Of a DNA stretch of 29,701 bases, positions 17,296-25,378 are shown one piece after another. The stretch is from an uncultured bacterium (GTDB taxonomy: Bacteria; Edwardsbacteria; AC1; EtOH8). Below the pieces are notes generated by a model. It saw nothing but the letters and a program-made list of their open reading frames with translations. It was not told the origin of the DNA and searched no databases. Position 1 is the first letter of the stretch. The number at the start of each line of letters is the position of its first letter. The DNA lies in NCBI GenBank assembly GCA_937958665.1, contig CALGNM010000404.1:1-29701 (forward strand), given 5' to 3'. The translations under genes were made by a program, and so were the position numbers.

Positions 17296-19309
17296 CGCCC
17301 GCCCCCTTTATCTGAAAGCTGTCGACCTGGCGTTTGAGCTCCTCCGCCAGATGGGCCAGTTCCTGGGCCGAGGCGGTCATCTCCTCCATGGAGGCCATCT
17401 GCTGCTGCTGGGCGGCCGCGGTCTCCTCCATGCCCGAGGCGGCCTCCTCGGCCACCACCGCCACCTGCTCGATGGCCTTGGCGATCTTCTTGACCCCCTC
17501 CACCTGGCTGCCGGTGGCCGAAGATATCTGCTGGGCCCGGTCGGCCGACAGCTGCACCGCCTGGATGATCTGGGTGAAGGCCTGGCTGCCCCGGGCGGCG
17601 AACTCCTTGCCCTCCGATACCTGCTGATAGACCTGCTTCATGGCCGAGACCGTCTGCTCCATCTCGGCCTGGATCTCCTGGATCAGGTCCTCGATCTCCT
17701 TGGTGGCCCCGGCGGTGCGCTCGGCCAGCTTCTTGACCTCCCCGGCCACCACCGCGAAGCCCTTGCCGGCCTCGCCGGCCCGGGCCGCCTCGATGGCGGC
17801 GTTCAGGGCCAGCAGATTGGTGCGGCGGGCCACCGAGGAGATCAGCTCGGTGATCCGGCCGATCTCCCCGGTGCGCTTCTCCAGGTCGCTGACCACCGAG
17901 GTCAGGTGGCCCATGGTCTGGTCAATCTTGCCCATCTGCTGGACTATGCTCATCATGGTGGCCCCGCCTTGGGAGGCCACCTCCACCGCCTGGTTGGCCG
18001 ATTGGGCCGAATCGCCGGCATTGCTGCTGACCTGCTCCACCGAGGCTGATATCTCGTCGATGGCCTCCTTGGTGACCCGCACCGAGCCCACCTGGGTGCC
18101 GATACCCTGGGAGATCCGCTGGACGGTGGCCGAAATCTCCTGCTGGGAGGCGTTCATCTCCTGGGTGGAGGCCGCCAGCTGCTCCGAGGTGGTGGCCACC
18201 CCGTTGGCGGTATTGATGATGGTCTTGACCAGGCTCCCCAGCTTCTCCACGAAGGAATTGAAGTGCCCGATCAGCACCCCGATGTCGTCGTTGGAATGCT
18301 GCTCGATCTTGCTGGTCAGGTCGGCCGAGCCGCTGGCCATGTTGCCTATCATTCGGCTGATCTGGTTGACCGGCTTGACCACCATCCGCCTGATGATGTA
18401 GCGCACCAGCAGCAGGACCACCACGAAGGTGGCCAGCAGCACCAGCAACACGTTGCCCAGCAGCCTCTGGAACAGCTGGGTGATCACCATCTCGTCCAGG
18501 CCCAGCTGGGCCGAGAGCCTGGTCATCACCTGGAGGATGGTCACCAGGATGATGCCCATCGACAGGGTCAGGGCCGAGAACAGCACGATCACGAAGCCGC
18601 TGGTGATCTTGGACTCCAGGCCCACCTGCCGGTTTTTCTCCATCGACCGGAACAGGGTCAGCAGGGCCCAGCCGATGATGCCGGCCGGCACGATCATGGT
18701 CAGCAGGCCGATCAGCCCCAGCTTGGACAGCAGGTAGATCCCGATGATGGAGATGGGGGCCAGCACCAGGTTCAGCTTCAGGTCGGCCCAGGTCAGCCCC
18801 ACGAAATCACCAAAGGTGAAGGTCCCCTCGATCAGGTGATAGGCGCTGACCGCCAGGTCGTTGACCAGCACATAGGCCAGCAGGGCCGCCAGCAGCTTGG
18901 GCAGGTTGGCCCAGCTCAGAATATGAGTCCCGGTCTGGCCGCCCAGGGCCGAGAACACAGCCGCCATGGCCAGCACCGCGAACACAAACTGCCCGGGGAT
19001 GAAGAATACCCTCCGCCAGGGCTTCTTCCGCTTGACCTGATGATAGATGGAGGGCAGAAAGATGGCCAGGATGGCCGGCAGGGGGCCGTAGGCCAGAAAG
19101 GCGAAGTAGACCACCACCGGGTCCAGCGAGACGAACACCCCTCCCGGCAGGGCCACCGTGAACCACTGGCAGACGGTCACCGTGGCCAGCAGCAGGGCCA
19201 TCACCCACCATTTGACTTCCAACCCGCCCAGCTGGGATATCAGCACCGCCGCCCCGGCCGCCGCCACCCCCCAAGCGTAGAGGTTCAGCAGATTCTTTCT
19301 GTTCAGCAC
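17285..19309 (-). CDS. methyl-accepting chemotaxis protein with MASE-like N-terminal sensor
   Basis: A receptor of about 674 residues. An N-terminal module of roughly seven hydrophobic helices (to about residue 225; it contains [19 protein letters not shown] and [17 protein letters not shown]) resembles integral-membrane MASE-type sensors found on other output domains. Two more helices flank a short outside loop (about 235-310). A HAMP domain ([18 protein letters not shown]) and the signalling hairpin with [20 protein letters not shown] then [18 protein letters not shown] follow. The start is a GTG at 19307-19309 with GGAG eight bases upstream; an earlier in-frame TTG (19325-19327) lies on the other side of that site. 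It lies next to a second receptor and two CheW-like genes. The ligand is unknown; the seven-helix module could sense a membrane or redox signal. Confidence 0.92.
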   Translation of the reverse strand: MLNRKNLLNLYAWGVAAAGAAVLISQLGGLEVKWWVMALLLATVTVCQWFTVALPGGVFVSLDPVVVYFAFLAYGPLPAILAIFLPSIYHQVKRKKPWRRVFFIPGQFVFAVLAMAAVFSALGGQTGTHILSWANLPKLLAALLAYVLVNDLAVSAYHLIEGTFTFGDFVGLTWADLKLNLVLAPISIIGIYLLSKLGLIGLLTMIVPAGIIGWALLTLFRSMEKNRQVGLESKITSGFVIVLFSALTLSMGIILVTILQVMTRLSAQLGLDEMVITQLFQRLLGNVLLVLLATFVVVLLLVRYIIRRMVVKPVNQISRMIGNMASGSADLTSKIEQHSNDDIGVLIGHFNSFVEKLGSLVKTIINTANGVATTSEQLAASTQEMNASQQEISATVQRISQGIGTQVGSVRVTKEAIDEISASVEQVSSNAGDSAQSANQAVEVASQGGATMMSIVQQMGKIDQTMGHLTSVVSDLEKRTGEIGRITELISSVARRTNLLALNAAIEAARAGEAGKGFAVVAGEVKKLAERTAGATKEIEDLIQEIQAEMEQTVSAMKQVYQQVSEGKEFAARGSQAFTQIIQAVQLSADRAQQISSATGSQVEGVKKIAKAIEQVAVVAEEAASGMEETAAAQQQQMASMEEMTASAQELAHLAEELKRQVDSFQIKGAGDEK

Positions 19310-19317
19310 TTGTCTGT

Positions 19318-19321
19318 CTCC
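19318..19321 (-). promoter_or_regulatory. Shine-Dalgarno that favours a GTG start
   Basis: GGAG lies eight bases upstream of GTG 19307-19309. It favours that start over the TTG at 19325-19327, which has no comparable site. Confidence 0.5.
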
Positions 19322-19351
19322 GATCAAAATTGACAGGATCTATTGCCCCCG

Positions 19352-19768
19352 TCAGGACACCAGGGCCGTTAGACGGGAAGTATCCAGGACAAAGATCATT
19401 TCCTGGCCGTATTCAAAGGCCGACTCCACCTCCGGCAGGCGCTCGGCCAGCAGGGGATCCAGCTCCAGGTGCTGCCCGGACTGGCGGGTTATGATCTCCC
19501 CGGCCTGGTCCACCACCAGTCCCAGCCGGTCCGGGCCGGAATCGACCACCACCACCGGACGGGGCTCCGCCGCAGCCGGAACATCACCCTGCAGGTCCAG
19601 CACGGTAACCTGCCGCCCCAGCCAGTCCATCATCCCGGCCACCGGGGGGCGGAAGGTGGGCAAACCGGTCACCTTTGGCCGGTAGACGATCTCCCGCACC
19701 CGGGCCAGGTCCAGCCCGTAGAGGGTCTCCCCCACCCGGCACACCAGCCATTTGCCGTCCCCGGCCAT
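19352..19768 (-). CDS. cheW: CheW-like adaptor
   Basis: A 138-residue CheW-domain protein. It starts WLVCRVGETLYGLDLARVREIV (strands 1-2), continues with GLPTFRPPVAGMMDWLGRQV and TVLDLQG (the usual PP..GV..lRG..vpVlDL pattern, with WLGRQ in place of the RG motif), then LGLVVDQAGEII and a closing strand MIFVLDTSRL. CheW adaptors bridge the tip of a chemoreceptor to the P5 domain of CheA in the polar array. It is packed against the TPR gene with no spacing (stop at 19352, start at 19768) and lies just upstream of a receptor gene. It is closer to the textbook CheW than the second copy in the window. Confidence 0.86.
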   Translation of the reverse strand: MAGDGKWLVCRVGETLYGLDLARVREIVYRPKVTGLPTFRPPVAGMMDWLGRQVTVLDLQGDVPAAAEPRPVVVVDSGPDRLGLVVDQAGEIITRQSGQHLELDPLLAERLPEVESAFEYGQEMIFVLDTSRLTALVS

Positions 19769-20623
19769 CTAGACCTCGTCGTTCTTCAACATCTCTATCT
19801 GCTCGGCGGCCTTCTTGGCCCACCAGTTGTGGGGCGACAGCTTCAGGCATTTCTCCCATTCCTTGAGGGCCGCCCCGTACATCTTCTTCAGATGGTAGAC
19901 CTGGCCCAGGTGGTAATAGGCCTCGATCAGGTTGGGTCCCAGCACCGTGGCCTTGGAGAAGAAGAACATGGCGTCGTCCAGCATCTGGCGCTCCAGATAG
20001 ACCAGCCCCAGGTAGTAGTGGGCGTAGAGCACCGCGGTGCGGTCCTTGCCGGATTTGATCACCCGGCTGAGGTGCTCGATGGCCTCGCCGAAGATCCCCT
20101 TCTTGAAGGAGATGAACCCCAGGTTGTTGCGCACCGCGTCGTTGTTGGGCTCCAGCTGCAGCACCTTCAGGCACACCGCCAGCCCCTCGTCGTACATCCC
20201 CTGGTAGCTGTAGGCCCAGCCCAGCAGGCCCAGGGCCTTGGTGTCGTTGGGGTTCAGCTTGACGGCGTTGGAGAGCGAAGCGATGGCCTGCTCGAACTGT
20301 CCGGAGCAGATCTGGTTCCAACCCTCGGCCAGGTAGGTGGAGCTGCCCAGCGAGTCGGTGCGCATGGTCTCCACGAAGGACTTGATCATCACCCGCGATT
20401 CGTCGTCGCTGACCGCGGCCGACTTGTACTGGTCGATCAGCCCCTTGACTGATTCATGCAGGGCGCTCAGGTGCTTGATGGCCACCGCGATCTCCTTGTA
20501 CAGCGCCCGGATCTCCTGCTCCAGCCGGGCGGCCTGGCTCTTGGCCTCCGGCCCTTTCAGGGCCTGCTGAACGGAGACGATCTTTTCCTGGAACTCCCGG
20601 ACCAGGTCCGGCAATGCCGACAT
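19769..20623 (-). CDS. TPR protein with N-terminal coiled coil
   Basis: A 284-residue cytosolic protein. The first 75 residues are charged and helical (FQEKIVSVQQALKGPEAKSQ and following) and could form a coiled coil. About five to six tetratricopeptide repeats then run to the end, for example AEGWNQICSGQFEQAIASLS, LLGWAYSYQGMYDEGLAVCL and LGLVYLERQMLDDAMFFFSK. TPRs bind partner proteins. The start is ATG 20621-20623, with GAGG five bases upstream; a GTG two codons earlier has no room for a ribosome site. It lies between CheB and CheW genes, so it probably scaffolds part of the receptor complex or links it to the PATAN/roadblock side. No enzymatic motif. Confidence 0.85.
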   Translation of the reverse strand: MSALPDLVREFQEKIVSVQQALKGPEAKSQAARLEQEIRALYKEIAVAIKHLSALHESVKGLIDQYKSAAVSDDESRVMIKSFVETMRTDSLGSSTYLAEGWNQICSGQFEQAIASLSNAVKLNPNDTKALGLLGWAYSYQGMYDEGLAVCLKVLQLEPNNDAVRNNLGFISFKKGIFGEAIEHLSRVIKSGKDRTAVLYAHYYLGLVYLERQMLDDAMFFFSKATVLGPNLIEAYYHLGQVYHLKKMYGAALKEWEKCLKLSPHNWWAKKAAEQIEMLKNDEV

Positions 20624-20668
20624 ATTCACCTCAGAAAATTGTTCTTCCCGTGTTCTTGGGCTGGGAGA

Positions 20669-21715
20669 TCAGCGGCAGGCCCTGATGATGGCCGCCGGAA
20701 TCTGCTCCAGCGGCAGCACCTCGTCCACCGCCCCGGTCTCGGCCGCCGCCCGGGGCATCCCGTAGACCACGCAGGTGGAGCGGTCCTCGGCGATGATGTG
20801 CCCGCCCCGCTGCTTGATCTGCACCACCCCGTTGGCCCCGTCGTGCCCCATCCCGGTCAGGATCACCCCCACCATCTGGTTGGGGCTGCGGGCGGCCACC
20901 GACTCCATCATCACGTCCACCGAGGGCCGCACCCCGAAGCGGGGCGGCTCCTGATTGAGGGCCACCCGGTCGCCGGAGGGGGCCAGCTCCATGTGGTATC
21001 CGGCCGGGGCCATCAGGGCCAGTCCCCGCTCCAGCCGGTCGCCCTCCTCGGCCTCCTTGACCCGGATCTTGCTCCGGTTGTCCAGCCGCTCGGCCAGCGA
21101 CTTGGTGAAGCCCACCGGCATGTGCTGGACCAGCAGCAGGGCGGCATTGATGTCCCTGGGCAGCTTGGGCAGGATCTCGGCCAGGGCCCGGGTCCCGCCG
21201 GTGGAGGAGCCGATGGCCAGGGTCCTGACGGCCCCGGTGGAGGCCCGGGCCTCGGGGGGGAGCGGCGACTGGGGGGCGGCCCCCCGGGGCTTCATCCGCT
21301 CCAGGTCCACTCCGGCCGCCATCCTGATCTTCTCCACCAGCTCGTCCCGGACCTTGTCGATGTCCAGCGAGATGGAGCCCGAGGGCTTGGTGACGAAATC
21401 CACCGCCCCCAGCTCCAGGGCCAGCAGGGTGCTTTCGGCCCCCTCCCGGGCATGGGCCGACAGCATCACCGTGGCCACCGGGGACTCGGTCATCAGCCGG
21501 GCCAGGGCCTGGAGGCCGTCCATCTTGGGCATCTCGATGTCCAGGGTCACCACGTCGGGGGCCAGCTGGCGCACCTGCTCGATGGCCTCCAGCCCGTTCT
21601 TGGCGGTGCCCACCAGCCGCATGCCCGGAGTGGCCTTGATGATATCGCCCACCATGTTGCGCATCAGGGTGGAATCGTCCACCACCAGGACTTTTATGGT
21701 ACGGTTGTCGGTCAT
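20669..21715 (-). CDS. cheB: chemotaxis response regulator methylesterase CheB
   Basis: A 348-residue CheB: an N-terminal receiver domain and a C-terminal methylesterase/deamidase that removes methyl groups from chemoreceptors. The receiver has the acidic pair D13-D14 and phospho-acceptor D59 in VTLDIEMPKMDG, plus MLSAHA and TKP. A linker of about 25 residues leads to the esterase with Ser171 and Thr172 in AIGSSTGGT, His198 in LLVQHMPVGFT and Asp292 in TGMGHDGANG, the full catalytic set. Length and layout are normal. It works against CheR to adapt receptors. An AT-rich gene separates it from CheD. The kinase that would phosphorylate D59 (normally CheA) is not in the window. Confidence 0.97.
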   Translation of the reverse strand: MTDNRTIKVLVVDDSTLMRNMVGDIIKATPGMRLVGTAKNGLEAIEQVRQLAPDVVTLDIEMPKMDGLQALARLMTESPVATVMLSAHAREGAESTLLALELGAVDFVTKPSGSISLDIDKVRDELVEKIRMAAGVDLERMKPRGAAPQSPLPPEARASTGAVRTLAIGSSTGGTRALAEILPKLPRDINAALLLVQHMPVGFTKSLAERLDNRSKIRVKEAEEGDRLERGLALMAPAGYHMELAPSGDRVALNQEPPRFGVRPSVDVMMESVAARSPNQMVGVILTGMGHDGANGVVQIKQRGGHIIAEDRSTCVVYGMPRAAAETGAVDEVLPLEQIPAAIIRACR

Positions 21716-21737
21716 AAATGAGCCGGTTTTCTCGTAT

Positions 21738-22385
21738 TTATATTATATCTCTTTTCAGCTTACCAAAAGATAGGCTTAGCATTACTAAACCGTATGGCAT
21801 ATTCTTATTTATGTTTAAAATACCACTTATGCCGATCCCAATATATTTCCCATGTAATGAAAACTGAGCTTTTACTGGCAGCCCTATCGTTCTGAATTTT
21901 ACAGACTCAGTTCCAGGGTTATATGCTTCCGGTTCCGTTCTGTCCAATCCAACAACGTAGCTTACCCCGGTGCTTATGGAAGCAAAGTTATTTTTATTGT
22001 TTTTATAGGCGCCCAATAATATGCCATACGCAGAGCAATCTTTATCTACCCCATCCCAAAATTCGTTGTTATTATATTTAACCACACGAGCAACATCAGC
22101 AGTAATTAAAACTTTTTGCATTGCATAATTTATATTTAAATCTATTCCCAAAGAAGGCACCCCAAGGCCAGCATTGATCCAATATAAATTATTTAATGAA
22201 TCCTCAACCCTTGTCAACTCTTCATTTTGAAAATTCCCGTTGATATCTCCATCTGTTATTGAATATGCTTTACTGGTATCACTGCCGGTAATGGCTGAAC
22301 TAGCCTGCCCTAAAAGGACTGTCGGAATAAACGCACATGATATTATAAACAAACTGATTGAAAGCAATATAAAAACAGGCCGCAT
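21738..22385 (-). CDS. AT-rich exported hypothetical protein inserted between cheB and cheD
   Basis: A 215-residue protein with a hydrophobic N-terminal signal (residues 1-24). The IISC inside it also fits a lipobox, but a hydrophobic stretch follows, so a normal signal peptide seems more likely. The rest is rich in Asn, Tyr and Ile, with alternating short strands (YVVGLDRTEPEAYNPG, KYIGIGISGILNINKN) and ends GLVMLSLSFGKLKRDII, as in small outer-membrane beta-barrels. Base composition is far lower in GC than all neighbours (19 of 60 G/C in bases 21781-21840), and codons end often in A or T. It has its own AAGAAG ribosome site. It looks like a horizontally gained gene dropped into the operon. 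The function is unknown, with no recognisable domain. Confidence 0.75.
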   Translation of the reverse strand: MRPVFILLSISLFIISCAFIPTVLLGQASSAITGSDTSKAYSITDGDINGNFQNEELTRVEDSLNNLYWINAGLGVPSLGIDLNINYAMQKVLITADVARVVKYNNNEFWDGVDKDCSAYGILLGAYKNNKNNFASISTGVSYVVGLDRTEPEAYNPGTESVKFRTIGLPVKAQFSLHGKYIGIGISGILNINKNMPYGLVMLSLSFGKLKRDII

Positions 22386-22414
22386 CTTTCTTCTTTCATC
22401 TTTAATTCAGTTTC

Positions 22415-22909
22415 TCACAGTTCCTTCAGCCCGGCCTTGAAGGAATGTACGATCACCGTGCCGGACGAGGTCAGAAACTCCACCGACCGGCCGTAGTCCA
22501 GCCCCACGTCCTCGGCGATTATGGGGATCCCCTGGGCCTCCAGCTCCCGGCGGGCCTGCTCGATGTTGCGCTGCCCGATGTTGGTGTAGCTGGTCTTGCC
22601 CGCCCCCAGCAGCTTGGAGAACATGTTGGCCCCTCCCACCAGCTTGCAGACCAAACGCGACCGGGGGCAGCCCATGGCCTCCAGGGCCCGGACCAGCTCC
22701 CGGATCGCGGTGTTGGCGAACTTGGCCGGGTTGCTCTGGTTGCGGGCCGCCTCCGGCTCCGGCAGCATCACGTGGGCCAGCCCGCCGGCCTTCTGCTGGG
22801 GGTCGAACAGGGTGATGGCCAGGCACGACCCCAGGCCGTGGGTGGTGATGATGGCCGGGCTGCGGGCCACCTTCAGGTCGGCAATTTTCACTATCAGTTC
22901 GTTTGACAA
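22415..22909 (-). CDS. cheD: chemoreceptor glutamine deamidase CheD
   Basis: A 164-residue CheD. CheD deamidates glutamines on chemoreceptors and also ties to phospho-CheY phosphatase CheC in some bacteria. The catalytic triad is visible: Cys29 in GLGSCLAITLFD, His46 in GLAHVMLPEP, and Thr23 just before, each two residues later than the Thermotoga CheD numbering. KLVGGANMF and IGQRNIE fit the family core. The start is TTG at 22907-22909, the only one that gives the full N-terminus, with a weak GGA nearby. It lies 14 bases after CheR. CheC was not seen in the window. Confidence 0.95.
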   Translation of the reverse strand: MSNELIVKIADLKVARSPAIITTHGLGSCLAITLFDPQQKAGGLAHVMLPEPEAARNQSNPAKFANTAIRELVRALEAMGCPRSRLVCKLVGGANMFSKLLGAGKTSYTNIGQRNIEQARRELEAQGIPIIAEDVGLDYGRSVEFLTSSGTVIVHSFKAGLKEL

Positions 22910-22923
22910 AACGTTCCGATCCT

Positions 22924-23745
22924 TTACTTGATAACCCGGTAGATGCGCTCCTTGACGTCGAAGGAGGCGAAGGTGTCCTTCATCTGCCCGAACATGTTCT
23001 CCACCTTGCCCAGCACCAGGAACCCTCCGGGGCGCAGGGCCCGGGCGAACTTGTAGAAGATGTCCTCCTGGGTCTGGCGGGAGAAATAGATCAGCACGTT
23101 GCGGCAGAAGATCAGGTCCAGCTGGCTGAAGGGGTAGGGGGCGAACAGATCCAGCCGGTCGAAGCTGACCATCTCCTTGATCCGGGGCGACACCAGGTAG
23201 CGCTCTTTCTCAACCGTGAAGTATTTGGCCACCAGATGGTGGGGGATCTCGTCCATGCTGGAGCCGGGGTAGATGCCGGCCCGGGCCTTCTCCAGTATCT
23301 GTAGGTCTATGTCGGTGGCCTGGATCCGGCACTCGGCCTCCATCCCCCGGGCCTGGCAGAACTCCCGCCACATAATGGCCAGCGAGTAGGGCTCCTCCCC
23401 CGAGGAGCATCCGGCGCTCCAGATCTGGGCCGGCCGGGTGCGGGCCTGCTCCAGGATGGCCGGCAGGACTTTTTCCTGGACCGCCCGATAGGTTTCGGCG
23501 TTGCGGTAGAATTTGGTGACATTGATGGTCAGGGTGTCCAGCAGCTTGGCATACTCCTCGGGGTAGTCCTTGAGCCTCTGCCGGTACTCGTCGTAGCTTT
23601 TGACCTGGCAATGCCGCATCCTGACCGCCAGCCGCCGCTTGAGGGGGCGCTCCTTGTACTGGCGGATGTCGAAGCCGCTGTCGGCCAGGATCCGATCGGC
23701 TAGGGCCAGCAGCTCGGGGTCGGTCAGATTACTTGGCGAATGCAT
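22924..23745 (-). CDS. cheR: chemoreceptor methyltransferase CheR
   Basis: A 273-residue CheR that moves a methyl group from SAM to glutamates on chemoreceptors. The N-terminal helical domain (about 1-75) is followed by TLTINVTKFYRN (Arg81 of the active site), AGCSSGEEPYSLA (SAM loop, about 111-123), QATDIDLQILEKA, and CRNVLIYFS with LRPGGFLVLGK in the catalytic domain. The beta-subdomain, with LVSPRIKEMVSFDRLD, is present. There is no C-terminal TPR extension. The start is ATG 23743-23745, within the last 17 bases of the PATAN-TPR gene, so translation is coupled. With CheB and CheD it forms a full adaptation set for the two receptors downstream. Confidence 0.96.
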   Translation of the reverse strand: MHSPSNLTDPELLALADRILADSGFDIRQYKERPLKRRLAVRMRHCQVKSYDEYRQRLKDYPEEYAKLLDTLTINVTKFYRNAETYRAVQEKVLPAILEQARTRPAQIWSAGCSSGEEPYSLAIMWREFCQARGMEAECRIQATDIDLQILEKARAGIYPGSSMDEIPHHLVAKYFTVEKERYLVSPRIKEMVSFDRLDLFAPYPFSQLDLIFCRNVLIYFSRQTQEDIFYKFARALRPGGFLVLGKVENMFGQMKDTFASFDVKERIYRVIK

Positions 23746-25348
23746 TCTTGTCCATCAGGGCCAGGTTGCGCTTGACCATCTGGTTGCCAGGATCAGCCTC
23801 CAGGGTCCTCCGCCACCAATCGGCCGCCAGATCCTTCCGGCCCTGCTTGAGATAAAGATTGCCCAGCCGGGCCATCTCGGCTGGTTGGATCAGGCCCAGT
23901 TCGGCCAGCCGGTTCAGGATCTCGATGGACCGGTCGGCCATCCCGGTCCGGTAATAAAGTTCTGCCAGGTTGCGCAGGACCTCGGGATCATCGGGGCGGG
24001 CCTTGAGGGCCTGCCCGTAGTAACGTTCGGCCTCATCCTCCTGCCCCCTGGCCTGCAGCAGGGCCCCGAGGTTGTTGGGAACCGCATGGTTGGGCCGGCC
24101 CCGGTTCTCGATGGCCTGCCAGTGATGCAGGGCCCGGTCGGTTTGGCCGTTCCGAAAGGCGATCACCCCGGACAGGAATTGGGCCAGGTCGGGGGTTTGC
24201 CCGGTGGACTCCAGGCGGTTGAGCTGTTCCTGGGCCGTCTCGGCATCCCCGCCCCGGTACAGCAGGTAGGCCAGGTTGGTCCGGGGCACCGCCTTCTCGG
24301 GCGACAGTTCCAGAGCCCGGCGGTACTGCCGGGCGGCATCCTCGACCTCGCCCATCAGTTCCAGGCTCAGGCCCAGGTTGTTGTAGGCCGCCGCCTGCTT
24401 GGGCTCCACCGCGATGGCCTCCAGAAACTCGGTGGCCGCCTCGGCGTACTCCCCCTTGCGGAAATGGATCAGCCCCAAATAGAAGCGGGCCTCGTAATGG
24501 TCAGGCTTGATGGCCACTATCCGGCGGTATTCCCGCAGGGCCTCGTCCAGCATCTGGGTGCGGTAGAAGGCCAATCCCAGGTTGCGGTGGTCGTCGATGA
24601 TGTTCTGGTTCCAGGAGGCCGCCTGGCGGCTCTTCTCGCTGCCCCGCTTGACCAGCCCGGCCAGCAGCAGTCCGTAGACGATCTTGGAGGTCTGGAACTC
24701 GCCCAGGGGCGAGGCCTCGGTCACCTCGGCCAGGGAGCGGTAGCCGTCAACCAACCCCAGCACCTGCCTCTCCTGAGCGTTCAGGCTGAGCTCCTCCTGC
24801 TGCTTGAGGTCCAGCATCACCTTCTCCAGGACGGTCTGGGGGGTGGGCAGTTTCTTCTCCATGGCCCGCCACTCATCCACCCGGCGGGCCTCCTCCAGCA
24901 GCAGGTTCATGGCGTCCAGCGATACCAGGATGTTCTCGCCCTCCGGCCGGCTGTCCGGCTCGAAGAAGAACTCCCCGTCCGGCCAGCGCAACAGATGGAA
25001 TATGGTGTCCTCGATCTGTCCGGCGATGTCGGCCTCGATGTCGGCCTCGGCCACCAGCCCCTTCTCCAACAGGATGCCCCCCAGGCGTCGGGCCCCGCCC
25101 TCCCGCTGCTGGAAGTCCAAAGCCTCCTGCAGCTGCTGCGAGCTGATCAGCCCCCGGGAGAACAGCCGTTCGCCCAGCCGATCCGGGCGGTTCAGCAGGC
25201 TGGCATAGCAGATCTTGCCCTCGGCAAAGTAGATGCTGCCGAAGTTGCTGCCGTCGGTCACCTTCAGGCAGCCGGTCTTGCGCCCCACCGCCAGCAGCTG
25301 CAGGACGTCCGGCAGATTCACCTCCTTGAAGGAGCCCTTTATGGCCAT
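23729..25348 (-). CDS. PATAN (DUF4388) - TPR signalling protein
   Basis: A 539-residue cytosolic protein. The N-terminal PATAN/DUF4388 domain (about 1-160) has LPDVLQLLAVGRKTGCLKV, SIYFAEGKICYA, GERLFSRGLIS, GGILLEKGLVAEADIEA and a FHLLRWPDGEFFFEP piece. PATAN is named after the PatA N-terminus and is found with roadblock, response-regulator and GTPase partners. A winged-helix-like part (about 190-235, LNAQERQVLGLVDG to GLLLAGLVKRG) follows. The rest (about 250-535) is a row of about eight TPRs, such as LGLAFYRTQMLDEALREYRR and LGLIHFRKGEYAEAATEFLE. It lies between the DnaA-like gene and CheR, so it is a good candidate for the link between the roadblock/GTPase part and the chemotaxis part. 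That link is inferred. Confidence 0.9.
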   Translation of the reverse strand: MAIKGSFKEVNLPDVLQLLAVGRKTGCLKVTDGSNFGSIYFAEGKICYASLLNRPDRLGERLFSRGLISSQQLQEALDFQQREGGARRLGGILLEKGLVAEADIEADIAGQIEDTIFHLLRWPDGEFFFEPDSRPEGENILVSLDAMNLLLEEARRVDEWRAMEKKLPTPQTVLEKVMLDLKQQEELSLNAQERQVLGLVDGYRSLAEVTEASPLGEFQTSKIVYGLLLAGLVKRGSEKSRQAASWNQNIIDDHRNLGLAFYRTQMLDEALREYRRIVAIKPDHYEARFYLGLIHFRKGEYAEAATEFLEAIAVEPKQAAAYNNLGLSLELMGEVEDAARQYRRALELSPEKAVPRTNLAYLLYRGGDAETAQEQLNRLESTGQTPDLAQFLSGVIAFRNGQTDRALHHWQAIENRGRPNHAVPNNLGALLQARGQEDEAERYYGQALKARPDDPEVLRNLAELYYRTGMADRSIEILNRLAELGLIQPAEMARLGNLYLKQGRKDLAADWWRRTLEADPGNQMVKRNLALMDKNAFAK

Positions 25349-25378
25349 AACGTTTCAGTCATCAATTCCTCGCCTCTG

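Noticed and set aside
21742-21747. TATAAT box on the minus strand just before cheB
   Set aside because: It is a perfect -10 hexamer, but it lies in an AT-rich gene end where such words arise by chance, and no good -35 sits 16-18 bases upstream.
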